The position numbers and the translations under genes were made by a program. 64,000 nucleotides of DNA from Ornithodoros turicata (taxonomy: Eukaryota; Arthropoda; Arachnida; Ixodida; Argasidae). Below, in pieces: positions 50,001 through 62,000 of the stretch; position 1 is the first letter of the stretch; each line of letters begins with the position of its first letter. Under the pieces are notes generated by a model. It had not been told where the DNA came from. It saw only the letters and a program-made list of their open reading frames with translations, and did no database searches. The stretch covers positions 117,442,123-117,506,122 of the forward strand of contig NC_088202.1 in the NCBI RefSeq assembly GCF_037126465.1. Reading direction: 5' to 3'.

Positions 50001-53000
50001 TTGGGGGATTTATGTGGAACACCTGGTAGAGACGTTAGTACCAGTGCAGTCATGGCCTGCTACTTCAATATAGTAGTCGCTATAAAATCTGGCTCAATTG
50101 CCGAATCATACTTTTACATGAAGCCCGATGCCGATAAGTCGCCACAGTCGCTCAACAATTCCGAGACCTTATAAATATGTGAATACTGACAGTGCAGGAG
50201 CTAGTTATGTAATTCCGTAAATATATTCATAAAACAGCCCTGCAACCCTTAAGTACAACATAGACTCACAGAGTCTTCCATTTCCATTTTCACGAGTTTG
50301 GTTTAGCGCAACATTAGCCTCACTATGCTTATTACGCATTCTTCAAGCTTATTTCGTCTGGACTACTTCTAGACGCTAGAAGGGGATGCAGAAGTTTCGT
50401 GTGATAAAGATATGCGACCACTGTATGGCCATAGTGCACTGCAGCAACTGCTCTAATTACCGTCCATTCCCTTACAGTGCTCTTCCTTAACGTGTCCACT
50501 TCCTCATTAATGAGCGGAGGTCTATAAAACTTTGCTTCACGAGCTAAGTACCAATTCACATAAGTGGTTTCGGGGGAAAAGAGCTCGTAACGAGGCATAA
50601 AATATTAATGAATCCAGGACACCTCCCCTGTAGTAACGATTTCATCTCAGTCTTGCGGCTATCAAGGCCGGCTTTACGCTATATACGCAGGTGCGTTAGC
50701 GCCTGGCTGGCATTGTTCGCAAGAGCAAGTGTTTTAACGGAAGAACGAGTGAGCTCGCTTTCCAGTCATGCTAGGTATAAAATGAGTACGACAAATTGCG
50801 ATCGGCTTTGATGAATCCTTGACAACACACACACACACACACACATAGGGACGATGATGAGATGGGGCTGATGCCGGCCAGCAGGTTGGGCGCTGCCCCA
50901 GTGCCATTTGTATAGAGTGAGAGCTGATGATGGAGATAAGGATTCAGGTGATCAAAGCAGGTTGGAGGGGCCTGTTGATGACAAGAAATACCAAAGGAGA
51001 TGCAGACCTTTGTGCATGTGAACGCTACTGGACCATGCGCCCAGCACCTTGCCTATGGTACAGGGGTGGTGGTTGATTGCATGCAGTCCGTGCTGCAAGA
51101 TCTCGCGCTCCCGATGGTAGTCAGGGCAGTCCATAAGTAGGTAGTGCAGGTCAGCGCGCATGATACACAAAGGTTCGATGGCGCACGGTCGCTGCCTCAT
51201 AACTGGGGTAAACGCAACATTCAGCCGCAGACGGTGAAGAAGAGATGCCTAGTGTCGCGGAAGGCGATGAGGAAGCGAGAGAGAGAGAGAGAGACGGATC
51301 CACTGCGTGAAGCATAGAGTAGGGTGTCATATTCTTGACTAAATCTTACCATTTAGAATACGTTTTTGCGATGTCATATACCCACGGGCACTTTTGGAAG
51401 AACGACAGCGCATTAAGGGAGCAAGGAAGTGGCATTTCTCATTGCTGATTCATTCGTCAAGCAGAGCATTTACAAGGAGTCATTATGCACAATATTTCCG
51501 TTGTAGAGTTCTTTCTTGTCACAGCACAATTAAATAGAAAGAATCACTTCGGAAAAGAAGCGATGAGCGGTGTGGTGTGTCTTTGGAGGCGCTTACTGAT
51601 CTCCTGCAGTGACGTAACCAGATCTGTGTCACGTAGCTTATTTTCTGCTTCAAATTTGACTGCGAGAGGCACGGCGAGGGGCTACCTTCGGTGGACACTC
51701 GATGTCAATGAGTGATGTAAATGTTTCTGATGTTGTTGATGTATTTGTATGTAATAAACAAACAAACAAGCAAACAAAGAGCAGACAAGTAGCCAATGAA
51801 GATATTTAGGAGCCGCAATGACTAGAAAGTACACATTTTGGCAGAGGTACTTCACTTTCGCAATGTGCCGCTTTTGTATTTCGATCAGCTTCTCACCATA
51901 AAGCACCAGTATGAAGCATCTTTCAAACAGCCTCCGCATTATGGCAAAGCATGGCCATTACTGAGATGGGAAACTTGCGCCCCATTAAAGTTTGCTCTGA
52001 AGCTTGAAACGGGCTCACACGAAACAGATAGCCCTAACATGGGCTTTGATATTGGAGTATACAACAAGTACAAATACAGAAACGTACAGAAGCGACACAT
52101 TATTCTCTCCTTCACGACGCTCCCTTTTCCACGTGTTCAGACTAGCGACATTCCCCAGAATACTGGAACATGCCAAGAAAGTCAAAGCTTTGTGCTGTGC
52201 TCAACGTCGTGCCTTTCCGTGCACAGCTAAAGGTGGGGAATACCCTGCGGTGCAGCCACCGTAGCAGACGATAACGAAAGACGTGGTCGTCTGCTATACG
52301 CTCCCCACATTCCTGCACCATGCGAATGCGGCGTAACTTCTGCCCCATGAGCAGTTTTCGCATTTTGCTCCACTAGAATATTCCATGGGAATGTCACTCA
52401 TGTGAATACACGGTTAGTCCTATTATCCTCGTGCTTGCTAACCGTTGCGTGGTACGACAAAAATGGAATTCTAGGCAACGCTTTCACGGCGTGGACCATT
52501 CTAAAAGTACTGGAGAATGCGGCAGAACGCGCACTGACGTACCTTTTCAGGAATGTTTGTTCGTAACGTTTGCTGCGCAACGGTGAGCGTATCATTCAAT
52601 GATTTCTCCAAGTAGTAGCTATCCCAGTGTCGGTACATTTTGCCTTCCACATCTGCTCATTCCGGCACCCTTAATAATGTTCCTGTGTCAGTGTGACAAG
52701 GAAATATGTTAGAGGATGTGTATAGGGTGAGTGCGTGTGCCTGTGTAGGGTGAATTTAGGAAATGGTACACATTTCAATCGCGTCGTAAAAAATAGAAAA
52801 TGACGTCTCTGGCGCTTCAAACTTTGTACACTTATAGTCATTGGTCTTAAGTTTTATAAATATTTTTTTTTTCAAACGGTATCATTTTGCAGAAAAAAAG
52901 TTAGAAACCAAGCAAATTCTCCCCATGCATTTTCTATGGCCTATACCGCACGAAAACCGCCATATTTTCCTCACTCTGCTTCGAGTTCACATCACCACGT

Positions 53001-56000
53001 ATAGGTAGCGCAGCCTCGAAATCCTGCATCTGGTCCATCTGGTTATTCCATAGGTTCCGGTTTTGTTTCGTCTCTACACTCTTAATCGTGTGACGCGTAA
53101 TAAGGGGCACTTTTTTGCATTATTTTGACACTTAGAATACGTGATGTTTTGTGCCGCGCAGAGAGTCGGTCGAAGGGTGCCGCTTAGTCTAGACGCTACA
53201 CTGTGCCAGCAACAGCATGTGGCACGTTGTACCGATTATGCCAGTGGTACAGGCGGACTGGCTGCAGCTCCGGCACTTCGTAGCACGCAGAATATACGGC
53301 AGTGTGTGCCGCCTCGTGGGACTGGTAGCGCGTGCCACATAACATCGTCGACGGTAGAGTCACTAAATAAGCTACGCTTATTAAATAAGCGTAGCTTATT
53401 TAGTGACTCTAGTCGACGGTGGCTTTACCATGCAAAATCAACCGCACGACAAAGTTGCACAACACTGTAACAAGAAGATGCATGACAACTTTACTTCTCG
53501 AAATGTGCACCGTACGCAATAAATGTGAGACAGGCTGAGACAATCAAATATTGCACACAGTAAAACAACATTGGAGAAAAATACCACCCGGAAGCTGTGC
53601 AAACGCTTAAACTAAAGTAAGCTGGTCCATAATGACCGGGAGTTGATACTTGTCAACAGTAAAATAATAACATTGGAGAAAAATAAGACCAAGCAGCCTC
53701 GTTAAAAGTTAAAATATGTGTTAAAGCAAAAGTGAGGTGCTCCACAATGACCAGCAGTTCATACCTGTCACCGTTAAAACAATAACATTGGAGAAAAATA
53801 CGACCAACAAGTTGCGCTAGTAGTTAAACGAAAGTGAGTGGCTCCATAATGACTAGCAGTTCATACTTCTCAACTGGGCCAGTGTACGAAACACAAGAAA
53901 TCTCCATATCACAGCAATGTCGAGGACAGGTAGGTATCATGGAGTACGAAGACAAGAATAGGTGGCAAACCGTTTGCCACATCCGGTGATGTTACACCAC
54001 AAAACAAAAGAAGACGAAAACAGCGAAGACTGGCTACGACGCGCTTGAAAATTGAAAATGGCGTGGTTGGCATGCTTGTAGCCTGGGTAGCTGATGTAGT
54101 CCCTTCTGTCTGGGAAGTAGAATTTCCGGTGGCTTGCTGGGTGTACTCCGTGCTGGGCTCGTCTGCCGATGCTACACCTGGGTGTTACAATCCGTTGTTA
54201 GACGGTATGAAAATGGGTTAACTAGCAACATAGGAGGAAGAAAATCGGGACGGAGTCGCAAGGACACCTAAGTGCCTCCCACAATTTTTGTCCTCTTCCT
54301 TGACACGTAATTTCGTTTCGTAGTCCTTATTTTCGCTGCTGCCGCTCTGTATTCTGGTAATTGAGCAACAAATCCAAAGACTCCCCCTCGCTTTAGGTGA
54401 CCCATCCGAAAATGTATTGCTTCCAACATAGCTGTCTGTGATCTGTTTCGCGGCTTCCGCGAATACCATTAATCCTGCGAATAACTATGGTAGCTAAGTA
54501 ATAACCAGGCACAGCAAGCTCTACCGTACCTGTTTATTACTCAAGCACTGTACGCAGAGTCTGCAGAACGCTGCGGAACTACGGAACCCAAATTACAGGC
54601 AATTATGTCGCAAGCAGTGCGAGGGGCCAAGCACACTACGACGTGGTCCCAAAAACTACTGGTAATCTCAGGGGAATATTAGTAATAATACTTAGAGCTC
54701 TGCAGAGAGACGGAGCTCTAATCTTGCCCTTTCAATTTGGCACTTTACACTTCGCTGCCAAGTTGCAATGCTCGTCTGCAAACGCGCACTGATGTGAATA
54801 TCGTATCGCATCACAGCCTATGCTTTTTGGTCTGGCAGGCTTTCCAAATACTGTGGGAGCATCTCATACGCATTAATCGTTACAAAATGAGACGTAATCA
54901 CATTTCTTACCTTCAGAATCCTGCCGGCCGAGGTTGCACAGGCAGAGCACGCACCGTTCTCGCCGATGCATTCGAAAAGCAAGGCAGGGACGCCTGTGGT
55001 CGTCCGCCGGATGCTACTTTGACGCCACTTCACCTTTGTCAACTACTGGGCCGTCAACTGTCTATGGACCATGCTAAACTAAAATTACATTGCGTACCGT
55101 ATCAAGCAACGTGGATTATTAAAGCTAACACGTCAGCACAATAAAGTAGTGGAGGACTACGTTGCGCAGCGCAGTGATGTGACAACGCATTTGAAGACGC
55201 GGGCTGTTCGGTTGGTTCGGTGAGGAGAATGTATGAGGCAGAGAGGGAAGAGCAACCGTGTAAGGGGCACAATAGGCGGCACATTTCTGCTGAAGAGCGA
55301 GGTGCCGCCTGATAAGGGTTACAAATGGGTTTATACCGCTATAAAAGGCTGGGAAAATTTGTCTCGCCTATGATTTTCGGAAACAACGCCTAAAATAGCC
55401 GTTTTTTTCTCGTAAGGGGCACAATAAGCGTATTTGGGTTTAGAGTGTAGGCAGCGCCACCTATACTAGGTGATGTGAACGTGAAGCAGACAGAGGAAAA
55501 AATGACTGTTTGCGGGCGGCATAGGCCATAGGAAATGCATGGGGTGAGAATTTGCTTTGCTTCGAACTTTTTTTCTACAAAGTAATAGCATCTGAAACAA
55601 AAAATAAGGGTCAAACATCGGGCGAATGAGTATCGGTCTGCAAAGCGCCAGAGGCATTATCTTATATTTTTACGACTTCGAAGTGTGTAACCTTTGCTAA
55701 ATTCACCCTTAAGCGAGGCTCGGTGCATTGATGGGTGAGTGATACGTGCCGTCAAGCAAGCAGAAGGCGTCGGTTCGTGTCCTAGTTCTCGTACCCTTTC
55801 ATCACCTGCATTCATTAGTAGGAACGTGTGCCTCTAACCTTCGACAACAGTGAAAGGGCGCAGACTAGCTGGTTCATAATGATAAGGAGGACCCGAAGGA
55901 CCCGAGACAGGGGAAAAATTGGCAACAATTTCTCAGCAGTCACATCACAGTCAATCAGAAATGGTTGTCTGTTAATTTTTCCCCTCTTTCGGGTCTCCTC

Positions 56001-59000
56001 CTTGCCGTTAACCAATTACGAAAACAGACTAGTAGCCGAGAGGTCATAGAAGTGTTGTTTGTACGTGGAATGAAGGGTGCTGCAAGAAGGTGGTCTGTGG
56101 TCGCATGCATCGATACACTTGAATTCCAGGGTCCCCGAGACTACCGCCTTTTTTCCAATTATCTTATTTGTTTTCATTCCTCTTACAAGGCTGGCAGGAC
56201 TGGCTGGTCTCCTTCATCTGCGCCACAGCCTCCATTTCTTTTTTTCTTTTTTTTCTTTTCTTCTACGAAACCAAACCTAGCGGAGTTAATGCACAGACCA
56301 CAAAGCTCTGACCCGGATGTGTGTAACATCAGCTACCTCTCTGACGAGGATACTCGAATTCTAGCTGGTGTTCGTGAGTTCATTAGCTCTCGCTAGGGCG
56401 ACAGTACGGGGGCACCACCAATGTCATCAGATGAACAGTCCGACAAAGGAACCGCTTCATTCGCACAGTACGCCCTGATAACGATGGTGAGGGTGGTCCC
56501 CGTACATCTACAATACGTATGCTTTAGGAAGAATTTTTAGTACTATAACAACTACTACAGCTGAAATCGGAATACCGTACAAGGACTCCAAAATGTGTAG
56601 AGGAGATTCGCAACCTTCATTTATAGCCTTTCTTGAGGTCATACAGGAGGACATGTCATTCCAACACCTGAGTAGCCATGTTGCTTTACATAATTGCTCT
56701 GTCGTAGATGACGTCACGCTAAGTGGAGCCAATATCACCTCACTGTCGCCGTTGTCATAATCATGATTGATTGATTGATTGCGTGTTAGCGCCGCGAAGC
56801 AACTCTGGCTATGAGCGGCGTCCAGATGTGGACAGACGGAGAGAGGACAGCAGGAAGGAGTGGGGGACAGGGGGATTAGTGTGCGTCCTGGGCCGACTTC
56901 AGAGGGAACTGTGCCGACATTCGTCTGGAAAGTCTTCGGAAAACCCAGGGAAAACCTCAGACAGCACAGCCGGCGGTAGGATTCGAACCCACCACCTCCC
57001 AGTCTACAGCACGACCTTGGTTACCACCAATGAGCGGACGCCTTAGCCCACTCGGCCATGCCGCTGGTCGTCATAATCATGTTTTAGTTTCGTCCGCAAC
57101 CACAAATTAAACCGCTATTTTGGCCCCCGCAAATCTGTATGAGTCTTCTAACAGGAGACGCGTTCTCAGACTTCGTCAAATTGCTGCCAGAAAATGCCTT
57201 CGGTACCCCCAATATGGAAACTCGTATAGGCTCCAATCTTAGTTGTTGCGCCATTTTATTTTTCCACGCACCAAAGCAACCCCGTTGTTGTTCGTACTAT
57301 TTTAGGATACCAATGGGAAGCAACAATAGAGTGAATAGCGGAACTCTACGGTTGTTGTTTATGACTACATTATAAGCGGCAGGCACCTTATTCGTAGCAG
57401 ACGAAAGCTCACAGCTGACGTGCTGTTGCCTGCCCTCCTGGGTAACGAGCTAGTCAGCGTTCAGTCGCACCTGAAGTCTTTTTAGCTGAACTCTTTTGGA
57501 GTAGCCCAATTTTCCCAAAACAATGACATCGATTTCTTCAGCAATCTTCATTGAATGACGCCGTCAAGCACTTCTAAACGTGTCCGTGCCGTTGCAGAAC
57601 GATGCGAGCTTACCACGTACGGCGGAAGCAGCGAGACAATTTGTGATGGTGACATAGGCACTGCGTTATCCCCCTGGAGATAAGCGAGATTTAGCATTGC
57701 TAATTTCGTTGTGCTATTCGTTTCTAAGCTGTCGCGGTATTCTTGCTGTGTACCGTGCTATGAAGTCACTTGCTCTGAATATGGTTCTTTATGCTTTATA
57801 GCTGTTTTTCGTTCGTTTCAGGTTGAGGGTCACAAATCCTGCAATGGGGATCTGGTAAGTTATAGTTGAGCCCATCCCTATCATAACTTATGGTGATGCT
57901 GACATTGCTTGCTTTTCCTGTTGCCTCTCCATTTTTTTCCCTCTAGTTTCCCGATATAAAGCGAATGTTTCTTTATGCGCCAGCCGAAACGCACGTGTTG
58001 CTTAATAGCGCCTACATTCGCAACAGCCAACTATGTACTGTTGGGGACACGGTTGGCTAAAATCATCTGTCAGTAGTTCCACGGCCCATATTAACTCAGT
58101 TGCGCGTGAACGTGTTGTGCGAATATTGTATTTGAAGGTGTACCATGTGCTGCACGTGTTTTTTACTCAAAAGAAATAGTCATGCAACACCTGGACATTT
58201 GAGATGAAATACATCACGGAGTGCTGATTTTAGACAACCGTGTCCCCTACAGTATATATACTGGTATGTTCCTTTCCTCTCTCTTTTCTTTTTTCCTTTT
58301 TAATGAAGATACATCAGATCTATGGAGCGAAAGCACCATGCGCGGCATTTTGCCTAAGCTCAAGTTGCGTTCGGCATGCGAAGGCATTAGGGACGTGAAT
58401 ACGTTTTTGTAGGTTTGAGTACATCTCTAATTCAAAGATAGCGCGCCTTTGTTTGTCCTTCTCTAGAGGATTACTGCCTTCCGAACGCATTCGCAAAAAC
58501 AGTTTGAGTGCTAATGCTCATCGAACAAATACGTACAACTGTCGGTGCATAATTAATGTATACTAGCTAATTACCGCTAAATTATTTACCGCTTGGAGAA
58601 CATGCAGTACAAATTAAATGTGATTCGGATGCGATGGGGTATCTTATTTTGTGACTGTCGTAACAGTCCGGGTTTAGTTACGCGTATTCCGCAGAGAAGA
58701 GCAGTGCGTTGTGGCCTAATGAAGTTCTTCGAGCGTACAACTAAACGGTCTTAAAGTAGTGGCGGCAGCTCGTATAATATTTCACGGGAAGCGGAGTATT
58801 GGGTAAAATTATCGAGCTTCCAACAACTGGAACCATCTGTAGAGTACGATGCATCTTGGGTTCATTTCCTTTAAAGGTGTATTTGTAGAGTGACGAGGTT
58901 GCATTAAATCGTTTAAAACACTGCGTACAAAAATGAGAAGTGTCAGAACCGAGGGGATTTTTGCTCTTTTAGATACAAGACCTTTTAAATGAATCCAGGT

Positions 59001-62000
59001 TTAATGTTCCTAATGTTCCCTGTGGTGTGTGTCATAAAAATAAATCGAGACGAAACGCGTTTTCACTGCACCAAACGAGCGCTCTCAGTATTGTCTTCAG
59101 GGAGGAGTAAGGAGAACGAACTCCGCCACAGCGCCGTTGAGAGAGCGTCGGCCCTAAGTCCACGAATCTTTTGTGGCCGCAGGGCGGTGCTCGCGTTCCG
59201 TGGTAGACTAGCTCCTCCGTTCTTACGCCTTAGAAATTCATCTTTCCATCTCCACTAATGCGCTCGGTACGTGTGCTAAAAATATTGATAAGTAAACATG
59301 ATGTTTGTGTGTCAGGAAAAATTCACTTTTTCAATTTTTTTCTAAATGTTGTTCAGGAAAGCAATACTTTCGTCTGGCACTGAACCAGCATGTAATTGCT
59401 TCAAAAGGTTCAGAAAGTGCCTTCCAGAGCCATCACATTGAGGGATGGCTACTTCTGTCTATGACTGTTATGCGATCATTGACTGAGTAGCGCTGTAGGA
59501 GAGCATTGACAAAGATAGAGGACAGAGGAGCACATTGTGACGAGTACTATCCTGTCATCGATATCCGTCTGTATTTTCCTCGTGCGTTGCTCAACGAATG
59601 GTTACCTTCTACCAACTAGCCTAATCACCTGATCTCCCACGCTTTTGTATGTTATTATCATAACAAAGAATGAAAAAAAAACGCAGCCAGGTACAAATCA
59701 GTCATTTATTTCTGGGTTCTACAAATGCATGTTTACTTAACAAATTCTACATTTGCGCGCTTCAGCATATGGCACTACCGCGTAAAACATTGCGTTTCTA
59801 CAACGGGATCGAGTGCCATGGCGTGGCCGCAATAGATTCGAGCCGATTAATTTGCGAGCCGAGTTCGGTCTCCTTATACTTCTCCTCCGTGATCGTCTTT
59901 GACTCGTTTTTGTTTTCCGTCAATAAGGACGTGCATATATTTTTTTGTCCGATTTCGCTCGAGATGTCAGATGCTCGTGAACGATATTGTAGATTTCCGC
60001 AAACAATATTGATAATCGCATTTTCTAAATAGGAAATTTATGTCAAATACCATAGCTATGAGCAGCGAGCCCTCAAAAGCCAGATAAAGCGCTGTATTTC
60101 CGCGGTGGGGAAAAATTGCTCAGTAACGTGTGCGAATCAGCCGTACATTTTAAATCGCACATTCTAGGTTGCACCCATCTGTGTTACGGAGGCAAACATT
60201 CGAGTGATCCCCTATTGCTTGTTCTGTATGGACCTTTGATGTATGCAACTTTTGCATGTATACGCTATTCGTAGTAGGAGAAGTGTCGACTCACTGCGCT
60301 CACCTCGGAACCTGTATCGCATGAAACAACAACTTTATTTTTAAGATGAGGAATGGGGAGTTTCTTCGCCAGGGGTGGTAATCTATCCCGTCGCTTAATT
60401 GTGGTGATGTGGGGAATGAAATAATGAGCCCCCTATATAATAAGGATCAAAGTCCTATTGTGTCCAAAAAGGTCAAAAGAGATTTGATGGCAGAGCGTTG
60501 GTGGGCTGGATTTGCCCAGGGACAAAGCAATTTTGATAGAGAGAAGTCCAGCTGACTAAGAGACAGAGTTAATTGCAGGGTTCTAAGTTTGTTCCAACAG
60601 CATAGATAAAATGCATGTTTGAAGATTAACGGAAATAATTAAGAGCGTTTACGCATAAGGCACGCAAGACCAATGAGCTTTTTTTTGTTTTTGTTTTTCA
60701 AAGTTACGCGATGCGTTTGGGGGCGGCCAGCAATTCTTTTTTTTTATAGAGACATTTTTACAGCAATTTTTATAAAGACATCAATTTTTATAAAGACATC
60801 TCTTTGACATCATTGTCTGCACACCAGGGTCGCGTTATGTGCAATATAACGTTTGCACGAATAGTGAGTAGGACGGAAGGAAACCTGACTGAATTGCAGA
60901 TGAGCCCATTTGAAGTTTCCTCCTTCACGATGTCTGTTTGCGACTGACCGTGTTTTTCGAAAAGCAAAGTTTATACGCTACCACAGCCAATTGTCCCAGT
61001 GGCTTAGAAGGCTGGGAAGCATCACTTATTACGGGAGACAGCTACGTCGGGGTGAACATCAAACTTTTACTCAAAAAAACAATCAAAAGGACAGGAAGTG
61101 AAGCGAGGATGTTCATGTAATATATCACGAGCGAGAAAATAATGCTTCTCTTCTGTTATGTTGGTTGGTCTTCAGTAGACGGTACAGTTTCAGTTTGTTA
61201 TTGTATTTTGACATTATGAAATGCAATCTGTTCTACTCGCTGTCCGAGGGGCCTTTTCTTTGTGTTACTTCTCTTCCTTTTGTGCGACGGCGACCCTTGG
61301 AAAAAGATTAATGTGGAAACTTCTGTTACACAACAAGGGTGTGCGGAATAATAACAGGCCAATTTAGCTAACATATTGAGCAGAGAAGGAATGAAAGACA
61401 CGAAAAGCTTATGAAGAATGACCTACGAATATTGGATCCAATCTCTAGTGTCATTCTTCATAAGCTTTATTGATTCGTTTCCTCTCCTGCCTTAGAATAG
61501 ATTAGACCTCTGCACAGGCCGACTTTTCGGGGCCCCACCCGGCCCGGGCCTTCCTGTTTTTATGCGGCCCGACCCGACACGGCCCGTTGACTCAGCGAAT
61601 AGAGCCCGGCCTAGCATTTCCAGTCGTAACTTACGCGTTTCGGGCGCTTATCAAACAAATTTATCAGTAAATTTATAAGTTCTGAAAAGGCAAGGCCACA
61701 AACATACAAGAACTGGCGGTTTAACACCACAACAGCACGAGACCACATTAAATCCAGAACGCACGCGCAAGCGCGTCATCGTAATGGGCTGTTTATACTC
61801 CAACGGCAGGCAGCGTATAGCGAGTGCAACGTCGCAAATGTCGTGCAGCGTGCTCGTGCCAGAACACGCTGATTAGCTGTGCACGTTGTCTGCCGCTCGA
61901 GTATTAACACTGCGACGGCAACCAACGGCAATTTCTCGTTGCGCGCGCTCGGTCGTCGAGTTTACGCCAGAGTATACGAACAGACCTGTACAGTACAAGT

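Larger units (their letters stand above)
52742..55709. mobile_element. 3-kb element with about 390-bp inverted repeats
   Basis: Left arm 52742-53130 and right arm about 55325-55709 are inverted copies. Shared words in order include GGGTGAATTTAG, TCTGGCGCTT, AAGCAAATTCTC, CATGCATTT, CTATGGCCTAT and TCACATCACC. The 2.2-kb centre holds a 57-bp MITE, a 100-115-bp tandem repeat and unassigned frames (54218-54469 minus, 54737-55144 plus). No transposase motif seen. Confidence 0.75.

Noticed and set aside
55965..56396. 143-codon + strand frame as one gene
   Set aside because: The frame crosses the foldback at 55860-56035 and a T-rich tract. Only the last 35 codons look protein-like and they are noted separately.
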